Source: Ambrosia x helenae (Eukaryota > Streptophyta > Magnoliopsida > Asterales > Asteraceae). Taken from it: 64,000 nucleotides of DNA. The translations under genes were made by a program, and so were the position numbers. Below are positions 32,939 to 44,424 of the stretch, piece by piece. The stretch is taken from positions 5,648,001 to 5,712,000 of the forward strand of contig CM061231.1 of NCBI GenBank assembly GCA_030844895.1. The letters run 5' to 3'. The notes under the pieces were generated by a model. The model ran no database searches. It had not been told where the DNA came from and saw nothing but the letters and a program-made list of their open reading frames with translations. Each line of letters starts with the position of its first letter. Within the stretch, counting starts at the first letter, position 1.

Positions 32939-34430
32939 CTAAGCCTGCTTGGTCTTGGGCCTTTGAGTGTTAAACTTCAAAGATTCATTTTCAACAACAT
33001 TAGGTTTAGAATCGACCTTTTTCTGATCATTCAAACCTTTCTCATCTTTAACTTTGACACTAACAGTTGAGGTGGAAGCACCCGGAGAACCCACTGGTGA
33101 CCAAGATTGTTCAGAACGATTAAGAATCCTAATTTGAGATTTTTGTGTCTCAGCAGGTTTCTTTGTATCGTTCGTAAAAGAAACTTTCTTAGTTACCTTT
33201 TCTGACTTAACAGAAACAGGTCCGACTTTTGACTTAACAGCAGGTTTGGGTAAAACCTTTTGTTTGTCATTAGTTGAGTTCACCATTGGTTTCTTTAGGT
33301 GTTTCTCCATAGCAATCCTGTTTTGATGATCATAGACAAACTGACGATTTTCCCTCTTTTGAAAATATCAATTTTGATTATAAAATGGTGGTCTTTGTGG
33401 GATAAAATGTCGTTGTGGATATCTATGATTATCAACTGGACTATGATAAGGTTACTTTTGCTCAACTTCGTGCCTTTTATGTCGCACATACGGGCAGTGA
33501 GCAAGTAAATGGCCTCTCTCTCCACATTTGTAACACGCAAAATATTCTTCAAAAACATTTTAGCTCCCGGCTTAGCATGTGAAGTGATCGGAAATTGATC
33601 ATCAACACATCTACGTCTTAAACTCATTGGAGCTGGATCCATTGAGTAAGCCGGCTCGAAAAATGCATTTGCCTTTTCTTTAGGCTTGATGAATTCAGTG
33701 ACAAGAACTTTTGGTTCTTTGGGAGTATCACAATGCAATTTCTTTAAAAGTTCTGGAGGAAAGTCATTAGTCCTTTCGTGTTTAGGTAACCAGATTGTAC
33801 TTTCCTGCCAGATTTTATCAATCTTAGAATAATTTACAAATTTTATTGGATACTCCTCATCAGAGATGATCTTATCGGATCCTTCCATCCGATAGAAAAC
33901 TTTGACGAGTTTGTCAACTGAATCATTTTTCTCATTCTTGGTAACTTATTGATTCTTTCTGTGTGCATTTTCCTGAGGATGAGAAAACTGAGAAGGTGAC
34001 ACTGGTTCATTAGTGAATACGTGACTTTCCAAAGGAACATCACTTCCTTCTTTAGATTTCTCATCTTCAGTGTCTGAATCATCAGTCACTGCGACCACCC
34101 CCTCATCATTCAATCCTAATATCGGTCTCACATCAGAATGTGGATCTCCAATACTTGAAGTATTGGATTCATTATCTGATGTGGAATCCGATTTAATTGA
34201 ACCCTCCGGTGTTACTGTGTTGAAGTTATGATCTTCAAACAACACTGGAGAAGGAGCAGATTTGTAGTTCACACTACCGGACTGTGATGGTTCTACAATG
34301 ATATGGTCAACAACATATGCTATATGTTTATAGCTTTCTAACTTCTTATTGACCTTCTCAGAAAAACACTTGACAATTGCCATTTCCAATTTTGTGTTTT
34401 CTAATTCATTTATGTAATTGTTAATGGCAA
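32939..34430 (-). pseudogene. Sirevirus gag-pol spacer with second zinc knuckle
   Basis: Contains CYKCGERGHLLAHCP (about 33540-33480), a CCHC knuckle separate from the gag one, between Ser/Lys-rich (33310-32940) and acidic Ser-rich stretches (34390-33950, with SDSTSDNESNTSS). Several frame changes occur between 33950 and 33290. Confidence 0.7.
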
Positions 34431-34497
34431 GTTGTTTTAAAGCAAGGGTTTTCTTTAATGCAAAAATGTCCTTTTGTACCCTTCAAGTGTTCTGTTG

Positions 34498-34819
34498 TCC
34501 TTCACGGGTAGCTCAGTTGTTGAATGGACCAGGGATCTCTCTTGAGGTCTCAGGTTCAATTCCCACGAAGGACATAATGAGAAATGATGGATGACTCATG
34601 GCCTATGGTCATAAGTTCGAGTCCTGATCTCGCCAGGTTTTACCGGTTCACTACTGTCGTGCCTTCGGGCGGGTATGCGGGTCGGGTTTTCACTGGAAGC
34701 GGGCTGTCAGGCGGGCTAGCGGCTTCGTGCGTCCGAGGTGGACCGGGCTGTGCCCCTGTCTTTGCCACTGGGGGGCCGCGTACGAAGTACCCGGCATTGT
34801 TTAGTTGGCCGTTAAAAAA
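34498..34819 (+). mobile_element. SINE, 322 bp, nested in the Sirevirus element
   Basis: Perfect 13-bp target copies AAGTGTTCTGTTG lie at 34485-34497 and 34820-34832. The head has A-box-like TAGCTCAGTTGTT and B-box-like GGTTCAATTCCCAC. A second tRNA-like word (AAGTTCGAGTCCTG) lies about 60 bases later. GTCGTGCCTTCGGGCGGGT is shared with the minus-strand SINE at 18778-19098. The tail is TTGGCCGTTAAAAAAA. It is the younger insertion, since it interrupts the copia spacer. Confidence 0.92.
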
Positions 34820-34849
34820 AAGTGTTCTGTTGAATTCATGTGAATCCTT

Positions 34850-35400
34850 ACGATGAGATTGAATGTTGATTTTAGCACTCTCAAGGTTAACCCTGAGTTG
34901 CTTGTTTTCCCCACTCAATCTATCGCAAGTATCACAATATTTGTCACTTTTCATGTCAATGGTAGAATCAGAACTTACCGGTTTTGGTGCATCAGTCATA
35001 GCCATAAGCGCGAAATGAGCCTCCTTCCCAGCAAAGAACTTAGAGTAATCAATCTTTGTGAAGGCGTCATCGACAATACATGATTTCCTGGTCATCAGAA
35101 AATCTACTTCGGCTAACAGCTAATCAATATCATCATCCAACGAATTTACACTTACTTCTGAATCAGCTTCACTTTCAGAATCGGAATAAACAGATTCAGG
35201 TTCATCGGGAACTTCAGTAACAGAATCAATAACAGTTCCTGAAACCTTCTCATCAATAAACTCTTCAACTTGATCAGTAACATAAACCTGAGAATCATCG
35301 ACTATCTCCTCAATCACCACCTCGAACACCTTCTCAGAATCCAAAACATCTTCAACTATCACCGACTCCTCTATATCCATCTAATTAGCAAAACATGCTA
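34850..35400 (-). pseudogene. Sirevirus spacer ORF, acidic
   Basis: Minus-strand frames read MDIEESVIVEDVLDSEKVF and an acidic DSESEADSEVSVNS segment, then, after a stop, KIDYSKFFAGKEAHFALMAM and CDTCDRLSGENKQLRVN. The order continues from the gag zinc knuckle. No enzyme domain is seen. Confidence 0.6.
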
Positions 35401-35419
35401 CATTCCCAGTGGTAATCTC

Positions 35420-37332
35420 CTCAACTCCCAATTACATTCCCATCCAGTCATAACCCTCATCCTTCTATATCACCAAAGCCTGATTCTGGTTTTTGGTTTG
35501 AGTTTGGCTGTTTGGTGTAGAAATAGGAATAATGATCCTGGTTGGGTTATTTGGAGTTTGAGTTTGAGTTTGATTTGGTGTAGTTGTTTGTCTAGTAGAG
35601 GTATTTTGTGAGGTGTTTTGTCGGTTTTGGAAATTATTTTGTTGTGGATAGGTGTTGTTGTTTTGGCTTTGATAGGTTACCTGATTTTGTGATTGGCGGT
35701 TTTGATAGTTAGAGTTAAACGGATTTCTGTTACCTTGCTGCATCGGTTGTGTGCATTCTCTTTTTAAGTGACCTCGACCACCACAATTGAAACATGTAAC
35801 TTTGGCTTTGTTGAAGCCATAAGTGGTATTAGGTGAGGTTGCCAAATCAGTTCTACCGGTTTTCTCGATAAACTATGTCGCCCTTTTCATCACACTAGCG
35901 AACGCCCATTGAATATCAATTAATTCCATCTCCTCCTTGTCAATTTAGGCATAATCTTCATTAGTCAGATTATTATTCCCGATCTGACTCGCCACAAGTC
36001 CGTTGTTAGATGCAACCATTGCTGAAACCAAAGCAATGTGTTGTTGAGCTACTTCAACTGTGACATTGTTCATGTTGGAAGTTTCCAACACGACCGGACT
36101 TTAGCTTGAAGAAGCTTGTGTTGTTGTAGGAACATATGGTTGCTGTTGAGGTGTGTTAGATGTGTAACATGCAGTAGACATTTGAGGTTGAGGTGGAATG
36201 TATGAATTTGTGGTGTAGTTTGGTGGATAGGTTGGTGTTTGGGCAAGATAGTTGATTGGGTTTCTCGGAGGTTCAATGACACTCGAAACACACGCTATGG
36301 CGCAACATTTCCTGCCACACTTGAACTAGACACAGAAGTGGATGAAGAGGCATGATACAATTCCGGATTTTGTGGGAATTGTGATCGTGTTGCTTTCCTC
36401 TTTTCCTCTAACTCCTTGTTCTCCAACTTCTGAATTAGCTCATTGATTGTCCAGTATTGATAAGCATCCTTCTCTTTCAAGACCTCAATATGTTGATTCC
36501 AATATGGTGGTAGCAAATCAGTAAACTTATCAATCAACTCAGACATAGGAATCTTAATATCATAATTTGACAACTCAGTCAACAGATGACAATATCTCGG
36601 TATAATTTCCTTCAGAGTCTCATTCCCAACATAGCTAAAGTTTTCGAACTCTTTCTTTAGCTCTTCCACCTTCAATCTTCTCGTCTTATCATTCCCATCG
36701 TGTTTGTTCTTCAACATATCCCAAAGCTGCTTAGATGTGGTACACGATCCAAACTGATGTAGTAGATCGGTAGTCAAGGCTTGAGATAGTTGTGAGAAAG
36801 CCTTCTTATCTACTGCAAATTTCTTCATCTCGTCTTCAGATAAACTATCAAGTGGAATCGGTTAACTTGAATTCTCCAAACACGGAGCATCATACCTTTT
36901 AGCAATCATCTGCTACGCCTAAGTTCCTTCCAAACCCATGCCTTCAAGATGTATCTTGAACTTCTTTTGCCATTGATTATACTCTACCATGTCCATCAGC
37001 TTTGGAGGGCGATTTCCACTACCTAAAGAAAAATCATTGATTAGTGTGAAAATAGCATTAGTAGTTTGAGAATGTACCACTGCTGCTGCTGCAACGCCCC
37101 AATAATCAGTCGTCGGTTGCTATGGAGGTTGAGTAACAGGTGGTGGTATCGAACTACTCATGGCAAGGTAGTTAATCGGTTGAGATGACTGAGTGTTCGT
37201 CTTCTGAGAAGCTACAGCCCATGGATTCATTATAACGTGCTGTTGCTGTGTTGTTGCAGGCCTCGGTGTCATAGGAAATCCCCACATGTTGTCCATGATG
37301 TCCGAAATATATACACTTACAAAATTTCCCAA
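35420..37332 (-). pseudogene. Sirevirus gag with zinc knuckle
   Basis: ATG 37332 opens the frame, but many stops follow, so the capsid is split over several frames. The UBN2 capsid core is clear at 36828-36295: LTTDLLHQFGSCTTSKQLWD, KVEELKKEFENFSY, LTELSNYDI and LPPYWNQHIEVLKE. The zinc knuckle is CFNCGGRGHLKREC, with an Asn/Gln-rich tail, at 35845-35465. Gag forms the virus-like particle and binds the RNA through the knuckle. Confidence 0.85.
37307..37314 (-). promoter_or_regulatory. TATA-like word at the gag start
   Basis: GTATATAT on the minus strand lies just inside the gag ATG at 37332 and before the in-frame MDNMWG. The hairpin-word array begins 30 bases upstream. Confidence 0.25.
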
Positions 37333-37343
37333 TAACAGACTAG

Positions 37344-37575
37344 GTTCGACCTCTGATGTGTATACGAGGGTTCAAAGGTAGACAATCCTAGGTTCGACCC
37401 TTGAAATCAGACTCGAATGTAGATATGTAACACACAAGACTCTCCTTCGACAAAATAATCTCTCCTTCGACCTCCCCGTGGGTCGAATGTAACTCAACTG
37501 GTCGAATGTACACAAAACACACTAGAAATGTTTTGGTTCGACCTAAAGTACTCAGATTCGACCTGAAATCGTCCA
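37344..37575 (-). repeat. TTCGACC hairpin-word array 2
   Basis: Seven or more TTCGACC or GGTCGAATG words in 230 bp directly upstream of gag on the minus strand, for example TTCGACCTCCCCGTGGGTCGAA, a good stem. Confidence 0.72.
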
Positions 37576-37681
37576 AAAAATAGTAATAACTACACAAATA
37601 GTCCTTGTGATTTATAGAAAGTAACATATATCTTAGAATACTAACCTTATTTTTTAATATGTTAAGGGTTTATGGTATCAG

Positions 37682-38298
37682 CAGGGCTGACCCTAAAAAG
37701 TCAGGTGCCCGGACCGAGCTGCAAAAATTGTGGCCCTTAGCTTTAGACCTTAACGAAATAAATAAATAATGTAAACTATTTTTTAAGCTACGATTAAAGT
37801 AATATCAAACTAATTGATCAAATTTTATTTCCCACTTAGGTTGTAGTCTAACGGTAGAGGGAACAAACCCTCTTGGCCGAGGTTGGGAGTTCAAATCCCA
37901 CAAAAGGTGAAAATATAAATTGGTGAGAGATTGACAATTAATTTTTTTTTTGTTTCATAACAAAATAAAGGTTAAAAGGAAGTCAAAACCAACCGGTAAA
38001 AATAAAAAATAACTAAGTGTGAGCTCTCTTCATTTCATCTTCTCCATCTTCTCTAACCATTTTATTTTCTTCTTTAATTCTTAATCTCTCTTAACATTTC
38101 TTTACTTTCAGTTTTCTATAAACTACCATTCACTTTAATTAATACTTGATTAACAATTTTGGGACTCAAACATACAAAATTCCATCAAATTAAAAACGTC
38201 ACTGTTAAAAAAACTTGGATTGTCGGAGGGTCAATGTGCCCCCAAGAAATTGTGCCCGGGCCGGGAGTCCTCCTCGCACCCCTTAAGGACCGGCCTTG
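37682..38298. mobile_element. hAT-like element, 617 bp
   Basis: Ends CAGGGCTGACCC and, in reverse, CAAGGCCGGTCC. The 8-bp target copies GGTATCAG (37674-37681) and GATATCAG (38299-38306) differ at one base. No transposase; non-autonomous. TGCCCGGACCGAGCTGC is mirrored near the right end. A tRNA-like stretch (SINE-like) lies inside. Confidence 0.82.
37838..37925 (+). mobile_element. SINE-like tRNA-related stretch
   Basis: TAGTCTAACGGTAGAGG resembles an A box and GGAGTTCAAATCCC a B box, spaced about 50 bases, followed within about 60 bases by a T-rich tract and no clear target copy. It does not fold as a complete tRNA with anticodon stem by eye. Confidence 0.4.
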
Positions 38299-38306
38299 GA
38301 TATCAG

Positions 38307-39262
38307 TTTTGTAACATGTTTGGGTACTAAGATCAACTCCTTTAGGTTTTACAGTTAAGTTTTGATAAAATAACTAAAATGCCCAAGAATAAGTAGATGG
38401 GTAATTCTTATAATAAACTCTATTTGATTTCAAGGATATTTTTTGCAATTTATTGAAATTAGAATTACATATTAAAAAAATAAATTTTAAAAATATACTA
38501 AATTAAATAATTATACTTTTTAATATATATTATATTTATAAAAACAATACATGCATGTCAACTCTCATCTCCACCGCCATTGCTGCCAAATGTTATCTAT
38601 ATTCTAAATGTATAGAGTTGATATGTTGCTTGATGTAGAATTATCTATTTATATTATTAAAACACATAGAGTATAATTATTTAATTTAATATATTTATAT
38701 AATTTTTTTTTAAATGCTAATACATAATTCTATGTATTAAAAATATTGACGACCTTGTCAAATATAGATAACGTACGGCAGCAATGGCGATGAAGATGAG
38801 AGTGTCCGTGGTGGTTAATGGCAAACACGAATTAGCCTTATCGGCGGTGATTTATCTAGATTAAAGGATTGTTTTATAAAAAATGTATATCAAAATGTAT
38901 AGAGTATATTAATTTAATTTTTTATACTTTTATAATTTAAAATCTTTAAATTTTAATAATATTAATAGATAATTCTGTATATTAAAAACATCGATGACCT
39001 TGTTAAATATAGATAACGCATGACAACAACAGCAATGGAGATGAGAGTTAACATATGGCTTGATAGTGGTTACGAATTAGGCTTATCAGGAGTGGTTTAT
39101 ATGACAATAGTATTGTTTTATAAAAAGTATGTATATTAAAATGTATAGAGTATATTTATTTAATTTAGTATATTGTATGTAGTAATATCTAAAAATATAA
39201 ATAATGAAAAAGTTGCAATACAAATTGTAGTATAGGGTTACTTTATGTAAAATGTTTATAAA
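38307..39262. repeat. AT-rich stretch with 245-bp repeats
   Basis: The word ATATAGATAACG with GCAATGG and GATGAGAGT occurs near 38750-38815 and again in direct order near 38990-39052 (about 245 bp apart), and in reverse near 38565-38610. Arms are 50-190 bp. No coding potential. Confidence 0.55.
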
Positions 39263-40558
39263 CTAGTATTTTACCCAAGGTCGCGCGTTGCTGCGACAAC
39301 CTAGTGTTTGATACTTTGTTATAAGACATATATTGCTAGCCGTGATAACACTTTTACGTTGATGACATTTGCTTCTTTTAATCCGAACAAATGGTTATAA
39401 TATCGATAATGCATTAGCGTGGATCAAAAAAACAATATCTTGAAATAGAAGATGTAACAGATATACAATATACATGCTATAGACCAATGATATCCACATT
39501 TAGATCAGGAATTGAGGCCTTCCCTTTTTTTCTTAGTATGTTTTTGTGGCTTCATCTCAAACTTTCTTTGGCACACTACCCTTACTTTTCCCCACTTTGA
39601 AAGCACCATTATCTAAAGATAAAGCTTGTGGCTGACATTTATCTTGCTCATACAAATTTTGCCACTGTGAGACAAAAGAAACCGGTCCCTCCACCGACAA
39701 TCTCGAAATGGTGACACCAATCACTGTTTTCTTGGGAACCAACGACTCCTTATCGTTATGGTGTTGCCGCTCCGACGATTCACGTTGCCACTCCGATTAA
39801 GCTTCTAGACTCTGGTAGCTGGTTTTTAAGTAAAGTGTTCAGTAAAGTGCCTGGTTAAGCCACCGGCGTATACACTTAAAAATCTGAAAAGTTGAATTAA
39901 AAATTTACCCATTCACTGTATGTATCAGCACGCTGTAAATCCGTTCATCGGCTCTGATTCCGTCCACCATTCACCGTCACCTTAATCACCACCAACAACC
40001 GCCATTCACCATCCACCATTATGAGATCCCTCTCAACAGAAATTTTCACCATTAAAGCAACCCATTCCCGCTCCCCAAACCAAAAATTCAACCCCAACAT
40101 CATCGTTTACCGTCTGCACAAACAAAAACCCTAACCCCAACACAATCTTACGAAAAAAGACAGAGAAAATCTTGATCTAACAACAAATTAACTATGGGGT
40201 TTAGAAGTACATACCTTTTTCTAAGACATGGGTGGCAGTGTTTTTTTGAGAGAAAGTGTTTTTTTGAGAGAAACCAAGAAGAGGGAGAAAGTAGATTGTG
40301 TGTGTCAAAAGCAAAAGGAGGGCAGGTGGGTTAAAGAGTGGGAAAGACACTTAAGAGGACATTTGTGACACACAAACCAAACATGCATAAGAGGCTTGTA
40401 CACGATGCATTAGAGGCAGTCAGGGATCTCTCTCCTCAAACGTGTCAAAAAAATAATAAAACCCTGCAACAACAACTTGTACCTGATGCTTTAATAATTT
40501 GTACATATTGCAATAGTTATTCTACACTCACATTCACAATCTACTAAATATAGTATGA
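39263..40558 (-). mobile_element. Probable Helitron, 1.3 kb
   Basis: Minus-strand 3' end: GTCGCAGCAACGCGCGAC hairpin, AT-rich spacer, CTAG (39266-39263), host T. A fitting 5' start (TCATACTATATTTAGTAG) lies at 40558, although the preceding base is not A. Inside is an uncharacterised minus-strand frame at 39742-39557 (with SVEGPVSFVSQWQNLYEQDK) that may be a captured fragment. I do not recognise it. Confidence 0.5.
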
Positions 40559-40766
40559 ATAATACGGAAGGTGGGAGTTGTGGAGGTTATGCACTTTTAC
40601 CCTCCGTTAAAAAAATGCACTTTTACGTATAGGGGAAGACGAAGTGGCAATAATTTCGGGCTCTCGTTCATGTATGCGATTTCATTTCTTAATTCTTATC
40701 TAACACTTTCTCTCTCTATATTTCAATATTTCTTGTAACTCCCCTATCTCTCTCTCCTTTTACGGT

Positions 40767-42229
40767 ATGGAGGACCATAAGAGAAAGAAGAAGAGAGGGA
40801 GAAAGATTTTCCGGTCGTGTTTTTCTTCTAATAACGAAAAACACTTTTCATATGATAAATCATATCGTCGAAATCGAAGAGACAGACGGTTACGTCAACC
40901 GGTTTTGAGGACTCCCAAAGGGAACGAGTCCAGTCAGAAGGTCGGTTTTGTTAATGGTAGCGTTAATGGCAGTGACGATGGCGGTGATAGTAATTATTAT
41001 AAACGGTGTTCTCATCATAGAATTATATCTTGTTTACTTAAATCCGTTTGGTTTGGCGCGCTGATGGTTAGTTTTTTATTCGTTTATATATTTATATTTG
41101 CTTTGTCAACGTATATAGGGGTTGGCTAAACGTAACCATATATAAATGGGTATAGATATTTACAGTTTGGTTCGACTTGTTTTGACAAAAGGGCTGAACC
41201 GGTAACTTCTGTTTTGTAAAATGCATACCGAACCTGATGGATTGGTTGGATCAATCAAGCAAGTTGTTTTCGCTGCTTTATGGTGTGGTTTTGCATTTTT
41301 AAACGAAATATATATTTTTCAACATTAATTTTGTATCAATTTTTTTAAATGGTATAGAACGTTAATGAAAATGACATACACTAATTAAGTTTATTATTTC
41401 TTACATAAAATAATTGTTAAACAATGGGTTTCAAGGTTTAAATTGTTAACACTAAGCCCTAAACGGTAAACCTGAACACAAATCTTCGGTTTCAAAGTTT
41501 TATCAACATATTTAAAAAATATCATCATATTCCTTCAATGTTGAATCAACGAAATGTTTTTTGCATCTTATTATAGAAACAAAATGTTAGTGATTTCACG
41601 AGGTGAAAGAGGTGATATGTACATGTAACGTTTAACACAACCCTTTTTATTGTTTAAATTTAAACCGACAGGTTAAAAAGATGCACCAGGCTTCTTCAAA
41701 ATTTTCGATCGGTTCAGAAAAGATGAAACCAATTTTATCGATCAATGACACTGAAAAGGCTTTTGGCCGTCCTTCAAATTCGCTATCGATTTCTTCCCAG
41801 ACCACTTGCATTTCTTCAAACTCTTCTTTTTTCTCTTCATCTATCAACTCCAATTTATGGTCCTCCTACCAAAACACATCATCTCAAACATATTTTGTCG
41901 ATTTCAGACATAATAATATTTCATCAAAACCTCGATCATATCTAGACAAAAAAGATCCACACCGGCTAGTTTCAATAGATTCAAGCAATGCGCTTTGGAA
42001 ACTCTACTTTTGCAAGATCAAATCCATCACTAACAATTCGAACGTTCGTTTGTGTTTGGTTTTTCTTCTAAGCCTCGTGGTTTTGATTGTGTATGGAAGG
42101 ATTTACTCCATACTATTTACATCAGCTTGGTTCTATTTTCTACCTTGTCCCCGGCTCAAGAGAGTTAATTCGATCCTAACGCGACCAAGTTGCCTGAAAC
42201 TGACTTGTATCAATACAAGAAGAGAGTGA
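40767..42229 (+). CDS. Membrane protein, At5g23160-like (two exons proposed)
   Basis: Two frames can be joined: 40767-40940 and 41672-42229, using donor AAG|GTCGG and acceptor GACAG|GTTAAAAAG, in phase 0, to give 243 residues. The N-terminus is basic (MEDHKRKKKRGRKIFRSCF). The middle is Ser-rich. The C-terminus has one membrane segment (LCLVFLLSLVVLIVYG, then ILFTSAWFYFLP) followed by a basic tail. The pattern of basic start, Ser-rich middle and C-terminal membrane segment resembles the uncharacterised plant protein At5g23160, from memory. The first frame could also run unspliced to 41129, where it gains its own membrane segment (WFGALMVSFLFVYIFIFAL), so alternative forms are possible. There is no known function. 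The frame is intact. Confidence 0.55.
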
Positions 42230-42612
42230 TCATGGCTGGTTTGCTTGATGGGGCACGTAATCCCCTCCAGTAATTTTGGAATTGAAGATCAGGTTATCTG
42301 TATAAATTATAAAGATTCATTGATCTTGATATGGATAATGAATATTGAATTTTCAGATTTTGGTTATTAAGGATTTTCTACATTTAGCATTATGCCTGAA
42401 ATCTATTTGCAATTGAGGTGGTTATACATATAGAAAATTCATATCCATGTATTTGGAAATATATCATTTTTGGGAGAGAGACATTCAATACAAAATAAAA
42501 TGATGTCTAGATTGTGGGTGTAATGAAATTGTTTTACTGTTTCGAAAAAGCCTATTTACATAACTAGTGGTTTCGACAGGCATGCATTGCAAGCCTTCAT
42601 TTGCTGCACTCG
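42230..42612. other. 3' flank of the membrane protein gene
   Basis: No gene or repeat seen. Confidence 0.35.
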
Positions 42613-42621
42613 AAGAGAAAT

Positions 42622-43329
42622 GAATCATTTGCATAATTAGGTGATTTATTCATGGGAAGAAGCAAAAATGGTGAAGTAGCTGTTTCAATCAGTGACTTCT
42701 CACACATCATTTACAACAATCATTTGTAGTCTGCAACGTGTAAGAAGTTGTCCCCAAAAGCCGCTGATTCGTTCAGCTACATCAGTTTTGAAGTTGCTAA
42801 TTCATTCAGGTACATCATTGAAGTTGTTGAATGAAACAAAGGCTTCATTCAAGATGTCTACCAAAATAAATCATCCCCTCAACATTCTTCTTTCTTTTTC
42901 CCTTAATAGCAAAATACCATGGTAGTAGACAATCAATTTGATAATAGAAATTTAGAAGGGTTAACAATATACACGGTGTTATTATACGGTGTATATGAAA
43001 ATAAATGGTGGCGTTTCATAAGTTTGAATAGGTGAAAAAAGGTGGAATTTTGGTGAAATTAGCGGTCGAGTTCAGTGATGTAACTGAATGAATCAACGAC
43101 TTCAAACTGATGTAGCTGAACGAATCAGCGACTTCAGTGATGTAGCTGAACGAATCAGCGGCTTCTGGGGACAACTTCTTACACGTTGTAGACTACAAAT
43201 GATTGTTGTAAATGATGTGTGAGAAGTCGCTGATTGAAACAGCTACTTCACCATTTTTTTCTTATTCCCTGATACGCATACCAATCGCGCTTTGGAAAAG
43301 AATAAATCACCTAATTATGCAAAGGATTC
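42622..43329. mobile_element. Mutator-like foldback element, 708 bp
   Basis: Ends GAATCATTTGCATAATTAGG and, in reverse, GAATCCTTTGCATAATTAGG. Nine-base target copies AAGAGAAAT lie at 42613-42621 and 43330-43338, the Mutator length. The arms are about 190 bp long; the right arm has a 25-30 base insertion (AAAGCGCGATTGGTATGCG region). A unit with AGCTGAACGAATCAGCG is repeated two to three times in the right arm (43078-43175). No transposase. Confidence 0.82.
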
Positions 43330-43338
43330 AAGAGAAAT

Positions 43339-44068
43339 AGTACAAGGTGTATAACCCGTGTGTTGCTATATATGGGTTAAAAGACGTGTGTTAAATGACG
43401 ACAGAACATGTTCATTTTACATAACATGTTAATGTTGATTTCAAAATAAACGGATCTCAATCCAATAACAGTATACACATGTTATGTCTGCTATTAATGG
43501 TTTATTTTTTCAATCTCTGGTTAATAGAATTATTAGTGTACAAAACAACAATTCAAAACACATCATCTAAATCTAAACTCTATAAATCAATCTCTAAATT
43601 TAAGAAACATACCAATTGTCATCTTCTTTCTTTAAATCATATTCAGCTCCATTTAGTTGACACTCATTTAAAAACTCCAAATTACCTTCATCTGAATGCC
43701 AATTATGGCTTTAAGCAGATACGTATGTGCCGGTGACACATTTGGGGATGTTACTGCTTTGCATTCTCATCATTTAAAAAAACTTGAAGATTCATTAGAA
43801 ACATTTGATATGTTCATCAAGAATTTCAGATTCTTTTCTGCTTTGTTTCTTGATATGACCTCCATTTTCATCTGCTGCTGGATCAAATCAGAACACAATC
43901 AAATACCTTTTAATAATCATTTCATTTATAAAACATGTTTAATAATCTTGCTTAGATAGTGTTTACAATGAAATAGATCAATCTCAGAATATTCTAGAAC
44001 CTAGAGAGAACACACACTCAACCTCTAGACCAAATGACCAAAAACTTAATCTCAAAACAAAACTTTAA
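43339..44068. other. Stretch with short unrecognised frames
   Basis: Open frames at 43479-43736 and 43696-43959 overlap and resemble nothing that I know; neither has gene-like context. No repeats seen. Confidence 0.3.
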
Positions 44069-44086
44069 GTTTATATAGACTACACG

Positions 44087-44213
44087 TTCGACCTCACGAC
44101 ATGGTCGAACGTGTCTTTCGACCTCAACAGTAGCTCGAACCAACTGATATAATCTTCAAGGCTTCCTTCGACCCTATAAAAGCTTCCTTCGACCCCTCGA
44201 CATGTCGAACGAG
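44087..44213 (-). repeat. TTCGACC hairpin-word array 3
   Basis: Words TTCGACCTC, GGTCGAACG, TTCGACCTC, GCTCGAACC, TTCGACCC (twice) and GTCGAACG in 127 bp. On the minus strand a TATA box (TATATAAA, 44077-44070) lies 10 bases downstream. It probably belongs to an LTR or leader relic of the same copia family as 25392-37580. Confidence 0.7.
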
Positions 44214-44424
44214 TTATTAATCAACATGAAATCTTCCATAAACGCTATATTATCAATCCAAAAGCGATCCTCCTGCTCCTCTTGGTGGCTTCGGTGGTGA
44301 TCTTGGTGTGGCCGAGAGATATAGTATTTTGGTGTGTTATAGCCAGTGTTAATTGTGAACACTATTTGTATGTCATGTTCCACACATGTGTTAAATATTA
44401 GTATTTTACAGTTTATTGAGATTA

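Larger units (their letters stand above)
25392..37580 (-). mobile_element. Sirevirus-type Ty1/copia element, decayed
   Basis: The order on the minus strand is gag, protease, integrase, reverse transcriptase/RNase H, a 1.6-kb spacer and then a further long ORF, matching the Sirevirus (Maximus) plan of env-like ORF after pol. No LTR pair or primer-binding site could be found; the 5' side has been replaced by other TEs at about 37600 and the 3' side by MITEs at 25388. A SINE is nested at 34498-34819. Many stop codons and frame breaks show that the copy is inactive. Confidence 0.8.

Noticed and set aside
37672..37681. TGGTATCAG as primer-binding site of the Sirevirus element
   Set aside because: It is on the plus strand whereas gag is on the minus strand, and it contains the target copy of the hAT element.
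37838..37925. tRNA gene
   Set aside because: Only A- and B-box-like words are present; I could not form the acceptor and anticodon stems.
39557..39742. 61-codon minus-strand frame as a gene
   Set aside because: Within a probable Helitron, short, no start context and no recognised family; left as a possible captured piece.
44087..44213. Array 3 taken as proof of a complete second Sirevirus copy
   Set aside because: No gag, pol or LTR boundaries could be found around it.
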